From positions 248,001-312,000 of the forward strand of contig DASSNU010000020.1 of the NCBI GenBank assembly GCA_035701265.1: a stretch of 64,000 nucleotides of DNA, in the 5' to 3' direction. Of the stretch, positions 52,268 to 60,769 are shown one piece after another. The notes beneath the pieces were generated by a model. It was not told the origin of the DNA, ran no database searches, and saw only the letters and a list, made by a program, of their open reading frames with translations. Origin of the DNA: DASSNU01 sp035701265 (GTDB lineage Bacteria; Gemmatimonadota; Gemmatimonadetes; Gemmatimonadales; Gemmatimonadaceae). The first letter of the stretch is position 1, and every line of letters starts with the position of its first letter. Made by a program: the position numbers and the translations under genes.

Positions 52268-53587
52268 CTACGGCTCGCGTCCCGCGTATGCGGCGTCGAG
52301 CAGGTCCACCAGGTGCATCACGCGCGTGCGCTGGCCGGCGCGGAGCAGGCCGGCACCGATCTGCATGAGACACCCGGGATTTCCGGTCACGATGATGTCC
52401 GCGCCCGCGGCGGCGATCGCGTCGAGCTTGCGTGCGAGCACGGCATCGGCCAGCGCGGGCTGTACGAGATTGTAGATCCCGGCGCTGCCACAGCACTGAT
52501 CGGCATCGGCGAGCGGCACGAGCTCCGCGCCCGCGATGGCGTGCAGCACCTGCAGCGGCGCGCCCGTCACGCGTTGCGCGTGGTGGAGGTGGCAGGGTGC
52601 ATCGTACGCAATGCGCAGCGGACGCACGCGCGGGGGGAGCGCGCCCGGGCGCGGGCCGGCGGCTGCGAGCACCTCGCTCACATCCCGCACACGCGCGGAG
52701 ATGGCAGCCGCGCGCGCACTCCACGCGGGATCGTCGCGCAGCAGGTGGCCATACTCCTTCATCGCGGCGCCGCACCCCGAGGCGTTCACCACGATCACGT
52801 CCGCGCCGACGCGCTCGAAGGCGGCGATGTTCCAGCGCGCGAGGCGGCGCGCGGTGTCCATGTCGCCGGCGTGGGCGTGCAGCGCGCCACAGCAGCGCTG
52901 GCCGGGCGCCGTGCACAGAGCGTATCCGTTGGCGGCGAGCACGCGGGTGGTGGCGTGGTTGGTGCCGGCGTAGAGCCCACGCATGACGCACCCGCGGAGA
53001 ATGACCGCGCGCCCGCGCGCCGCGGCGCTGTGTGCGTCGGTGCGCGCGGTGCTGCTCGTGCCCACATGTCGCGCCGGCTCCTCGGGCGCCGACCTCCGCA
53101 CAGCGGTGGCGGCGAGCATGGCGGCGCCGAATCCCGTGCGTCCGGGCAGGCGTGCAGCCAGCGAGGCGACACCGAGCGCGCGCGCGGCGCGTGCCAGCGC
53201 GAGGAGCAGCGCGAGCAGCCGCGGACGCGCGAACGCGCGCAGGATCCACCGCGCCAGACGTGGTGGGGGGCGGTGCGCGTGCTGCGCCGCACGTGCGCCC
53301 TCCAACAGCATGCCGTACGGAACGCCGGATGGACATGCCGTCTCGCACGCACGGCATCCCAGACAACGGTCCAGGTGCGCCGCCGCCACCGGATCGTCGA
53401 TCGCCAGCTCGGCATCCGCCATCGCGCGCATGAGCAGGATGCGCCCGCGCGGGCTGTCGTTCTCCTCGCCGGCCGCCAGATACGTGGGACACGCCTGCAG
53501 GCAGAAGCCGCAGTGCACGCACAACCCGATGGCATCGCGCAGCGCGGCCAGCGGCGACGTGGCGTGTGTGGGCGTGGGCTCGCTCAT
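52268..53587 (-). CDS. glcF: Glycolate oxidase iron-sulfur subunit
   Basis: A 439-residue protein. Two 4Fe-4S clusters are supplied by CVHCGFCLQACPTY and CLGCRACETACPSG. Two cysteine-rich CCG domains follow, with GQRCCGALHAHAGD and DQCCGSAGIYNLVQP. GlcF passes electrons from the flavoprotein subunits GlcD and GlcE to the respiratory chain. ATG 53587 overlaps the glcE stop by four bases (ATGA). A variable Arg/Ala-rich segment of about 60 residues separates the ferredoxin part from the CCG part. Confidence 0.92.
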   Translation of the reverse strand: MSEPTPTHATSPLAALRDAIGLCVHCGFCLQACPTYLAAGEENDSPRGRILLMRAMADAELAIDDPVAAAHLDRCLGCRACETACPSGVPYGMLLEGARAAQHAHRPPPRLARWILRAFARPRLLALLLALARAARALGVASLAARLPGRTGFGAAMLAATAVRRSAPEEPARHVGTSSTARTDAHSAAARGRAVILRGCVMRGLYAGTNHATTRVLAANGYALCTAPGQRCCGALHAHAGDMDTARRLARWNIAAFERVGADVIVVNASGCGAAMKEYGHLLRDDPAWSARAAAISARVRDVSEVLAAAGPRPGALPPRVRPLRIAYDAPCHLHHAQRVTGAPLQVLHAIAGAELVPLADADQCCGSAGIYNLVQPALADAVLARKLDAIAAAGADIIVTGNPGCLMQIGAGLLRAGQRTRVMHLVDLLDAAYAGREP

Positions 53588-54891
53588 CCGGTGGGCTCCG
53601 CCGCGGCGGGGGCGAAGCCGCCGCCCTGCGTGCCCGCGCGAGATCCGACATGCTGCTCCGCGAATGCAGCCGTGTGGTGCGACACCGTGCCCAGGATTCC
53701 AGGGTTGAGAATGCCACGCGGATCGAATGCCGCGCGCACGCGCGCGCCGAGCGGGTGCGACATCGCGCCGCCGCCAAGGTGCTCCCAGCACCGGCGCGGG
53801 AGCCGCTCGCCAATGCACGCCGCCCGCTCGCGGCGCGCCACGTCGATCATGGCGGTTACCGCCGCATCGGGATCGTCGCGCGCCGCGTCGTTGCGTGCTG
53901 CGGCCAGGGCGGCTGCCGCGTCCGCTTCGGCGTGCGGGACGATCGCGCGCACCACACCGAGGTCCACGCCGGCATGACACCACGCCGTGCCGGCCGCCGG
54001 CAGCGCGCGATGCGCAGCGTCCCAGATGCGCGCAAGCTCCGATGGTCGCGCGGAGAGCCGCAGCACCCACGCCGCGGTCGGCTCCACGCCGCGGAGCGCG
54101 CTCCACACCGATGCCGGCGCGTCCACCAGCGCTCCCATGTGCGCGAGCGTGCGTCGCTGAGCGCGCACCGCGTCCGCATTGCCCGCGCACCGCACGAGCA
54201 CGCACGGATGTGCTTCCAGACCGAGGCGGTGCGCGAGCGGTGCATTCACCAGTTCGAGCGCCAGTGCCGCGAGCGGTGCCGCGCGCAGGGCGCGCAGCGC
54301 GTCGCGGAGCGCGTCAGGCGCGGTGGGGACGCGAAGCGCCCAGGTGGCGTCCACCTCCGGCATCGCATGCAGGCGGAGCGAAAGCTCCGCAATGACGCCC
54401 AGCGTCCCCCACGATCCGGTGAAGAGTCGCGTGAGATCGAAACCGGCGACGTTCTTCACCACGCGCCCGCCCGCGCGGATCGTCTCACCGGTGCCGGTCA
54501 CGGCCTGGAGGCCGAGCACGATGTCGCGCGGCGTGCCACGTGCGTGAGCGAGCGGTCCGCACGACGCGGTGGCCACCGTCGCCCCCACGGTGCCGTTCGC
54601 GGAGCCGTACGGATCGAGGCGCAGCAGTTGTCGCTCGCGCGCGACGACGTCCGCCACGTGGGCGAGCGAGGTGCCGGCACGCACGGTGATGGTGAGGTCG
54701 CCGGGCACGTAGTCCACGACGCCGGAGAGCGCGGCCACGGTGAGCCGTTCGGCGGGGGGCACGGCGCGGCCGGCATCCAGCCACGTGCCACTCCCGACGA
54801 TGCGCAGCGGTCGCGCCGACGCGTACGCGGCGGCGACGATCTGGCCGAGCTCCGCGACCGTGGCCGGGTGGTGCGCGGCGAGCGACGTCAC
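53584..54891 (-). CDS. glcE: Glycolate oxidase FAD-binding subunit
   Basis: A 435-residue PCMH-type flavoprotein from a GTG. LRIVGSGTWLDAG begins the FAD-binding domain, YGSANGTVGATVATASCGPLAHARG and RAGGRVVKNVAGFDLTRLFTGSWGTLG give the family core. GlcE works with GlcD and GlcF to oxidise glycolate to glyoxylate at the membrane. It overlaps glcD by GTGA and glcF by ATGA, so the three genes are one operon. The Ala-rich C-terminal half is typical for high-G+C genomes. Confidence 0.88.
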   Translation of the reverse strand: MTSLAAHHPATVAELGQIVAAAYASARPLRIVGSGTWLDAGRAVPPAERLTVAALSGVVDYVPGDLTITVRAGTSLAHVADVVARERQLLRLDPYGSANGTVGATVATASCGPLAHARGTPRDIVLGLQAVTGTGETIRAGGRVVKNVAGFDLTRLFTGSWGTLGVIAELSLRLHAMPEVDATWALRVPTAPDALRDALRALRAAPLAALALELVNAPLAHRLGLEAHPCVLVRCAGNADAVRAQRRTLAHMGALVDAPASVWSALRGVEPTAAWVLRLSARPSELARIWDAAHRALPAAGTAWCHAGVDLGVVRAIVPHAEADAAAALAAARNDAARDDPDAAVTAMIDVARRERAACIGERLPRRCWEHLGGGAMSHPLGARVRAAFDPRGILNPGILGTVSHHTAAFAEQHVGSRAGTQGGGFAPAAAEPTG

Positions 54892-56408
54892 GCGGTTGGC
54901 GCGGTGAGTGGAGAAAGGCCGTCATCGCCCGCGGCGCGTGAGCGCGCGGCCGGTGCCATGCGCCATTCACGACAGCTGTGCACCGGCACCACCTTGGCGG
55001 GGTTGGCGCGCTGCGCGGGATCGAACACCGCGCGCAGCCGGCACATGGCGTCCAGCGATGCGGCATCGAAGGCCAGCGGCATGTAGCGCAGCTTGTCGAG
55101 CCCGATCCCGTGCTCGCCGGTCACGCTTCCTCCCGCATCCAGACAGGCGCGCATGATCTCGGTCATGGCACGCTCCACGCGCTCGCGCTGTGCTGGGTCG
55201 CGCCCATCGAATCCAATGTTCGGATGCAGGTTGCCGTCGCCCGCGTGGAAGACGTTGCAGACCTGGATGCCGTGACGGTCGGCGATGCCGGCGATGGTGG
55301 CGAGCACATCGGGCAGCCGGGTGCGTGGGATCACCGCATCCTGCACCATGAGATCGGGTGCGACGCGCCCCATCGCGCCGAACGCCTTCTTGCGCCCCTG
55401 CCAGAGGCGCGCACGTTCCGCTTCCTCGCGTGCCACGCGCACGCTTCGCGCTCCCGCGTCGCGGCAGAGCGATTCGACCACGCGCACGTCGGCGTCCATC
55501 CCGTCTTCCAGACCATCGAGCTCGATGAGCAGCACCGCTTCCGCGTCCGCAGGGTAGCCGGCAGCGTACACCGAGGCTTCGACGGCACGGACGGTGGGGC
55601 CATCCATCATCTCCATGGCCGCGGGGAGGAGGCCGCGCGCAATGATCGCGGACACCGCGTGTGCGCCGTCGGTGATGGACGTGAAATCGGCAAGGAGCGT
55701 CCGCACCGCAGGCGGAAGCGGGACCAGCCGCACGGTGATCTCGACGGCAATCCCGAAGCATCCTTCGGAGCCGATGAACGCACCGAGCAGGTCGTATCCG
55801 TCACACTCGCCGTCGGCGCTTCCCAGCTGCACGAGCTCTCCATCGGGGAGCACGACGGTGAGTGCGACGATGTGATTGAGCGTCACGCCGTACTTGAGGC
55901 AGTGCGGTCCGCCGGAGTTCTCGGCCACGTTGCCGCCGATCGTGCACGCTGTCTGGCTGGATGGATCGGGCGCGTAGTGCAGCCCGTGGCGCGCCGCGGC
56001 GCGCGACAGGTGCACGTTCACCGCGCCAGGCTGCACGACGGCCAGGCGGTTCTCGGGATCGATGGTGAGAATGCGCGTCAGCCGGTTGAGCGCGACGACG
56101 ACCGTGTCCGGATCGCCGAGCGCACCGCCGGAGAGCCCCGTCCCTGCGCCGCGCGGAACGAAGGGCACGCCGGCGCGCGCAAGGGCGCGGACGACCGCGA
56201 CCAGCTCGTCCCTGCTGGTGGGGAAGACGACGAGCCGCGGCAGCATCCGATAGGTGGGGAGGCCGTCGGCGCTGTACGCCAGGAGCTCGGCGGAGCGGGA
56301 GAGGACGTTGGCGGGACCGACGATGCCAGCGAGCTCGCGCGACAGCGTTGCATCGCCTGCGGACGCCCGGGCCGGCTGCGCGGCGGCCGGAAACATCGAC
56401 GCGGACAC
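54888..56408 (-). CDS. glcD: Glycolate oxidase FAD-linked subunit
   Basis: A 506-residue FAD-linked oxidase from a GTG. FVPRGAGTGLSGGALGD is the FAD pyrophosphate loop. TIGGNVAENSGGPHCLKYG and GSEGCFGIAVEITVRLVPLP are PCMH signatures. NVFHAGDGNLHPNIGFDGRD and TGEHGIGLDKLRYMPL hold the catalytic His and metal-site residues of the GlcD/D-lactate dehydrogenase group. With GlcE and GlcF it oxidises glycolate; a D-lactate specificity cannot be excluded by sequence alone. Confidence 0.92.
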   Translation of the reverse strand: MSASMFPAAAQPARASAGDATLSRELAGIVGPANVLSRSAELLAYSADGLPTYRMLPRLVVFPTSRDELVAVVRALARAGVPFVPRGAGTGLSGGALGDPDTVVVALNRLTRILTIDPENRLAVVQPGAVNVHLSRAAARHGLHYAPDPSSQTACTIGGNVAENSGGPHCLKYGVTLNHIVALTVVLPDGELVQLGSADGECDGYDLLGAFIGSEGCFGIAVEITVRLVPLPPAVRTLLADFTSITDGAHAVSAIIARGLLPAAMEMMDGPTVRAVEASVYAAGYPADAEAVLLIELDGLEDGMDADVRVVESLCRDAGARSVRVAREEAERARLWQGRKKAFGAMGRVAPDLMVQDAVIPRTRLPDVLATIAGIADRHGIQVCNVFHAGDGNLHPNIGFDGRDPAQRERVERAMTEIMRACLDAGGSVTGEHGIGLDKLRYMPLAFDAASLDAMCRLRAVFDPAQRANPAKVVPVHSCREWRMAPAARSRAAGDDGLSPLTAPTA

Positions 56409-56454
56409 GACCGCAATCTACTCGCGATCACGCGCGCCGGGCCAGCGGCAGGCG

Positions 56455-59154
56455 TCAGGCGGCTGGCGCGGTGGCGCGGGGGGACGCGTCGCGAGCGCGC
56501 AGGCGGGAGACCGTCTCGTCGAGGGTGGAGAGCGCGAAGGGCTTCTCGAGCACCGTGCAGCGCGTGCGCGCGATGAACGTCCGTGCTTCGGCGGACGCCA
56601 CGTCGCCTGTGGAGAGAATCACGCGATCGAGGATCTCCGGCGACGCGGCCAGCAGACGATCGTGCAGCTCGATACCCGAGACACCAGGCATGCGCAGATC
56701 CGCGATGATCACCGCGAAGTCGCGTGCGGCGCCGGGGGTGGAGAGAATGGCGAGCGCGGCTTCACCGTCGGAGGCTTCCATCACGTCCCAGCCGCGGCGC
56801 GTGAAGTAGCGGCGCAGCGCGGAGCGGATGCTGTCCTCATCGTCCACCAGGAGCACGCGTGGGCGTTCCGACTCGCTGCCGCGCGGCTCGTCGCGCTCCG
56901 GCGTGCGCGTGCTGGCTGGCGCGCTGGCGGGGGCCGCCGCTGCGTCGACCTCGGCGGCAGGCAAGCGCACCACGAAGCGCGCGCCGTGACCGGAGGTGTG
57001 TGAGATGTTTTCCGCGGATATCGTCCCGCCGTGCTGCTGTACGATGCCGAGCGATACGGAGAGTCCGAGCCCGGTTCCCTCGCCGGTGGGCTTGGTGGTG
57101 AAGAACGGCTCGAAGATGCGCGGCAGGAGGTCATCGGAGAGTCCAGGGCCGGTATCCTCGACCAGCACCTCGCAAACCGTGCCCTGACGGTGGGCGCGGA
57201 GCGTGACGGTGCCCCCCTGGCCGGCGGCGTGCGCCGCGTTGGCCACCAGGTTGGTGATGACCTGTTCAATGCCGGCGCGGTCGATCTCCACCACCGGCAG
57301 GTCGTTGGCCAGCAGGACGTGGAGCGTGGCTCCGTGTGCCTCGACGACCGGTTGGAGCGCGCGCGCGCACCGCTCCAGGACGCCCAGCGCGTTCAGCTGC
57401 TCGCGCTGTTCTTCCCTGTTGCGCGCGAACGCGAGCAGATCGCGCACGATCGCGCGTGAGCGCTGTGCCTGGTCGCGAATGACGGTGAGCGCTTCCGCGT
57501 CGGAGGTACTGCGTTGGTCGGTGAGCAGGTCCTCCACGAAATGGAGGATCGCGGCCAGCGGGTTGTTCAGCTCATGCGCGACGCCGCTCACGAGCTGGCC
57601 GACGGCGGCGAGCTTCTCGGATTCGCGAAGGGCGCGCTCCGCGGCACGCAGCGGGGTGACGTCTTCGACGAAGCCTTCCCAGTAGCGCCAGGTGCCGTCG
57701 GGGCCGTGGATCTGTGCGACGCGCAGCCGGACGGTGATCGGCGTGCCGTCGCGGCGCTTCCAGACCACGTCGGCCGAATGGACGAGCGAGGCGCTCCGAT
57801 GCTGTGCAATGAGCTGGTCGCGCTCGGCGGGATCCTGGTAGATGTGGCGGATGTCGGCGGCCAGGAGCTGCTCTTCCGACTCGTAGCCGAGCATCTGCAC
57901 CAGTGCCCGGTTGACGGTGAGGAACCGGTCGCCGGCGCTGCGATAGATGCCGTAGGGGGAGTTCTCGACGAACGAACGCAGGCTCTCGGCGGTGCGCTGG
58001 AGCGCGTCCTCCGCGCGCCGGCGCGTGGAGATGTCCTCGCGCTCGACGACCACCCGTTCCTCGCCCGCCGTGGTGAAGTGCGTGACGCGCAGTTGATACC
58101 AGCGTTCCACACCGCCGGTGGTGTCCCGCTGCTCCATGGCGAACAGCTCGCATCGTCGCGCGAGCACGTCGCGCACGCCTTGCAGGAGCTGCTCCGCGCC
58201 GGCGCTCCCTGCGGTCGCGGCCGCCGCGCAGACCTCCACCAGGTTCATACCCACCGTGCACTCGGGCGCCGGGGCACGCCCCGTCCGCACGGCGCGCCGC
58301 CAGCTCTCGTTCACCGACAACACGGTGCCCTGCGCATCGAGAATGGCGATCTGCGCGGAGAGCGCGTCCAGCGTGCCGTTCAAGAGACGCGCCGATTCCA
58401 CCAGCGCGTGTTCCGCGCGTTTGCGGGCGGAGATGTCCCGGAAGAAGGCGCAGAGGAGGATTTCCTCCGCCGGCAGGCGCGTGACGCTCGCCTCGAGCTC
58501 CACCGTGCCGCCGTCGCGCCGACGGTGGACCGTCTCGAAGCGCTGGGCGCCCTTGGCGACGACGAGCGCGATGTGCTCGGCCACCTGTTGCGGCGTTTCC
58601 CGCGCCTCGACATCGGAGACACGCATCCCGACCAGCGCGTCGCGCGCGAAGCCGGTCATCTCGCAGTACGCGTCGTTCACATCGAGGATGCGCCCGGTGC
58701 CATCGACGAGCCAGAAGCCATCGAGGGTGGAGCGGACGACCGTGTCGTAGCGCATCTCGGCGCGGTGTCGCTCCACCGCGGCGCGCAGCACGCGCGTGAT
58801 CACCCCGCCGTGGATGAGGCCGCGGACGAGGCAATCGTGGGCGCCGGCGGCCACGGCGCGCAGCCCCTGCTCCTCGCTGGCATCATCGCTGAGCACGATG
58901 ACCGGCACGTCGGGGGCGTGCGCGCGGACGTCGCGAATGCGCTCCAGCGCCCGTTCGTGCAACTGCGGGAGGATGAGGAGGATCACGTCCACGCCGTGGG
59001 CAGCGAGCCGTGCCGCCGCGGCGTCGATGCTGGCCGCCGCCTCGATCTCGATCTGCGCGCGCGACGCGGAGTCCGGCGGAGCGGTCTGCAAGGCGCCGCG
59101 CAGCCAGTCCGCGTCCGCGGGGACACTGCTGATGAGGAGGGCGTGGGTTGTCAC
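56455..59154 (-). CDS. Multi-PAS hybrid histidine kinase with pseudo-receiver
   Basis: An 899-residue soluble protein from a GTG. Residues 1-130 look like a receiver, but the acceptor Asp is absent (VILLILPQLHERA), so it is probably a pseudo-receiver. PAS domains follow at about 140-255 and 375-505, with a more divergent one between. The kinase has VSGVAHELNNPLAAILHFVEDL with the phospho-His, NLVANAAHA, DTGPGLSDDL and GTGLGLSVSLGIVQQ. A second receiver ends the protein (about 770-890) with a proper LLVDDEDS, acceptor Asp in IIADLRMPGVSG and a conserved Lys in LEKPFAL. It is a hybrid kinase without a visible partner. Its signal is probably cytosolic and PAS-bound. Confidence 0.88.
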   Translation of the reverse strand: MTTHALLISSVPADADWLRGALQTAPPDSASRAQIEIEAAASIDAAAARLAAHGVDVILLILPQLHERALERIRDVRAHAPDVPVIVLSDDASEEQGLRAVAAGAHDCLVRGLIHGGVITRVLRAAVERHRAEMRYDTVVRSTLDGFWLVDGTGRILDVNDAYCEMTGFARDALVGMRVSDVEARETPQQVAEHIALVVAKGAQRFETVHRRRDGGTVELEASVTRLPAEEILLCAFFRDISARKRAEHALVESARLLNGTLDALSAQIAILDAQGTVLSVNESWRRAVRTGRAPAPECTVGMNLVEVCAAAATAGSAGAEQLLQGVRDVLARRCELFAMEQRDTTGGVERWYQLRVTHFTTAGEERVVVEREDISTRRRAEDALQRTAESLRSFVENSPYGIYRSAGDRFLTVNRALVQMLGYESEEQLLAADIRHIYQDPAERDQLIAQHRSASLVHSADVVWKRRDGTPITVRLRVAQIHGPDGTWRYWEGFVEDVTPLRAAERALRESEKLAAVGQLVSGVAHELNNPLAAILHFVEDLLTDQRSTSDAEALTVIRDQAQRSRAIVRDLLAFARNREEQREQLNALGVLERCARALQPVVEAHGATLHVLLANDLPVVEIDRAGIEQVITNLVANAAHAAGQGGTVTLRAHRQGTVCEVLVEDTGPGLSDDLLPRIFEPFFTTKPTGEGTGLGLSVSLGIVQQHGGTISAENISHTSGHGARFVVRLPAAEVDAAAAPASAPASTRTPERDEPRGSESERPRVLLVDDEDSIRSALRRYFTRRGWDVMEASDGEAALAILSTPGAARDFAVIIADLRMPGVSGIELHDRLLAASPEILDRVILSTGDVASAEARTFIARTRCTVLEKPFALSTLDETVSRLRARDASPRATAPAA

Positions 59155-59293
59155 GGAGACCGAGGCTCGGGAGCACGGCGCCGGGCCGGCGACCGTGGAC
59201 TCGCGCGATGATGACGAGTGGGCCGTGTCTCCGTTGCGAAGATTACAACGCTCTCATGGACGGGGAGAGGAGGACGGACGGCCGATGCGCGAA

Positions 59294-59322
59294 GGGCGGT
59301 GATCCGTTTCGGACCACCGCCC
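59294..59322 (-). terminator. Hairpin terminator of the sigma-factor gene
   Basis: A 13-base-pair stem (59294-59306 with 59310-59322, one G-T pair) and three-base loop, about 43 bases after the sigma-factor stop on the minus strand. No T run follows. Confidence 0.6.
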
Positions 59323-59364
59323 CTCGTGCGTTGTGCCTGGCGTTCCGGCGGCGACGGTGCCGCG

Positions 59365-60258
59365 TCAGGCTGCGTTCCAGAACCCCTGCAGCGCGGCGCC
59401 GTCGGGCGACTCGCGCAGCTTCTCGAACGCACGCTCGCGAATCTGCCGGATGCGCTCGCGGGTGACGCCCATCAGGGCGCCGATCTTCTCGAGCGTCATG
59501 GCCTCGGAGCCTTCTTCCAGACCGTAGTACAGGTAGAGGATCTTGCGCTCGCGCGGCGTGAGGTACTTGCGGAAGAGCCGGTCGATGAACGCGCGCATGA
59601 GCTTGTAGTCGGTGGATTCCTCGATCTCCGCGCCATCCACGCCCACGAAGCGCTCGCCGAGTGTGGCGGCTTCGCGATCGGAGCGGTCGATGGGGGCGTC
59701 GAGAGAGATCTCCGTGGCCGACATCTGCCGCGCCGCGCGCACCGCATCCGGGGTCTCTTCGATGAGGCGTCCGATCTCGGAGTCGGTGGGGTCGCGCTTG
59801 AGCACCTGCGCGAGCACCGTTTCGGCGCGGGCGAGCTTGATGAGCTGCGAGTTCTGATTGAGCGGGATGCGGACGGAACGCGTCTGCTCGGCGAGCGCCT
59901 TGAGCACGGCCTGACGGACCCACCACACCGCGTACGAAATGAATTTGACCCCCTGATCGGGGTCGAACTTCTTGACCGCTTTCAGGAGGCCTTCATTTCC
60001 GATCGCCACGAGCTCGCTCAGATCGAGACCGTGGCCCTGGTATTTCTTGACGTACGAGATGACGAACCGGAGGTTGGCCGTCACGAGCCGCTCGGCGGCT
60101 TTTTCATCCCCTTTCTGTGCCCGGCGGGCGAGGCGTCGCTCCTCTTCGGGGTCGTTGATCAGGGGAAGCTTCTGTATGTCCTGTAGGTACTGATCGAAAG
60201 CAGTGGAGGGAGACGAGCGAAAGAACCCTTTGGACCTGCTCTCGGTCGCGTGTTCCAT
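59365..60258 (-). CDS. RpoD/SigA-family sigma factor (short form, no region 1.1)
   Basis: A 297-residue sigma-70 protein. The ATG at 60258 has GAGGGG a few bases upstream; the longer open frame includes promoter DNA. Region 1.2 begins FDQYLQDIQKLPLINDPEEE. Region 2 has AAERLVTANLRFVISYVKKYQGHGLDLSELVAIGNEGL and KFISYAVWWVRQAVLKAL, the -10 recognition segment. Region 3 follows, then region 4 with YLTPRERKILYLYYGL and LEKIGALMGVTRERIRQIRERAFEKLR. The short N-terminus is like the primary sigma factors of Bacteroidota or group 2 sigmas elsewhere. It is monocistronic with a near-consensus promoter, so a primary or major role is likely. Confidence 0.93.
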   Translation of the reverse strand: MEHATESRSKGFFRSSPSTAFDQYLQDIQKLPLINDPEEERRLARRAQKGDEKAAERLVTANLRFVISYVKKYQGHGLDLSELVAIGNEGLLKAVKKFDPDQGVKFISYAVWWVRQAVLKALAEQTRSVRIPLNQNSQLIKLARAETVLAQVLKRDPTDSEIGRLIEETPDAVRAARQMSATEISLDAPIDRSDREAATLGERFVGVDGAEIEESTDYKLMRAFIDRLFRKYLTPRERKILYLYYGLEEGSEAMTLEKIGALMGVTRERIRQIRERAFEKLRESPDGAALQGFWNAA

Positions 60259-60343
60259 ACACGCCCCTCGCGGTGGCAGGAAGAAGACGTGCTGCGGCGG
60301 GCAGCGGTGTGCCCGGCCGAGCAAAACCCAGTAGGGACGCGCA

Positions 60344-60372
60344 GGATAACCCAACGAGCGCGCGAGTGTCAA
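60344..60372 (-). promoter_or_regulatory. Sigma-70 promoter for the sigma-factor gene
   Basis: On the minus strand TTGACA (60372-60367) and TTATCC (60349-60344) are separated by exactly 17 bases. RNA would start near 60337, giving a leader of about 80 bases. Confidence 0.85.
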
Positions 60373-60390
60373 CAGCCACGAACCGTGCCA

Positions 60391-60416
60391 TTGCAAGCAA
60401 CAGCATGTTGTTGCAA
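60391..60416. repeat. Imperfect inverted repeat upstream of the sigma-factor promoter
   Basis: TTGCAAGCAACA and TGTTGTTGCAA are inverted copies with one extra base in the left arm. The element is centred about 65 bases upstream of the predicted RNA start, a common activator-site position. Confidence 0.5.
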
Positions 60417-60482
60417 CGGAAGTCGTTGTCTGTTCGGGAGTTACAGCGCTAGTCGCGCCGCATGCACGATCCGGGCATGTAG

Positions 60483-60512
60483 GTAACCATCAAAGTACCC
60501 TATGGTGGTTAC
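60483..60512. terminator. Hairpin downstream of the aroB operon
   Basis: GTAACCATC pairs with GGTGGTTAC (one mismatch) across a 12-base loop, about 70 bases after the stop of the small membrane protein on the minus strand. No T run; role uncertain. Confidence 0.35.
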
Positions 60513-60580
60513 ACATTGAGCCTGCCGCGGCGCCCCCGCACCGGTGCTCCCTGGGCCAGCGCCCCCAAGCGGCCCCCGTC

Positions 60581-60769
60581 TCAGGTGCCGGGCGGGTCCT
60601 TCTGCCTGGTCCGGCTCGTCGCCGTCACGATCCCGATGCCGAGCAGGACCAGTGCGCCGACCGCGATCCACGTCGCGGACACATTGAGCAGGTATGCCGC
60701 GACCGCGAGCCCGACGATCACCACCACGTACCCGATGATGTAGGTGCCGAAGGCCGACATGCGGATCAT
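60581..60769 (-). CDS. Small two-helix membrane protein (62 residues)
   Basis: The ATG at 60769 overlaps the aroB stop by four bases (ATGA), which fixes the reading frame and suggests coupled translation. The protein starts MIRMSAFGTYIIGYVVVIVG, has a second helix WIAVGALVLLGIGIV, and ends in a short charged tail SRTRQKDPPGT. It is probably an inner-membrane protein with both ends on the same side. I recognise no family function. Confidence 0.72.
   Translation of the reverse strand: MIRMSAFGTYIIGYVVVIVGLAVAAYLLNVSATWIAVGALVLLGIGIVTATSRTRQKDPPGT

Larger units (their letters stand above)
60259..60580. other. Promoter region of the sigma-factor gene
   Basis: About 320 bases with no gene. It contains the sigma-70 promoter at 60344-60372, the inverted repeat at 60391-60416 and a hairpin GTAACCATC/GGTGGTTAC at 60483-60512 near the end of the aroB operon. 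Confidence 0.6.

Noticed and set aside
52116..53813. Long open frame continuing upstream of ygfZ to 53813
   Set aside because: It is Arg/Ala-rich, has no family match and is a shadow of glcF, whose iron-sulfur motifs are clear in another frame.
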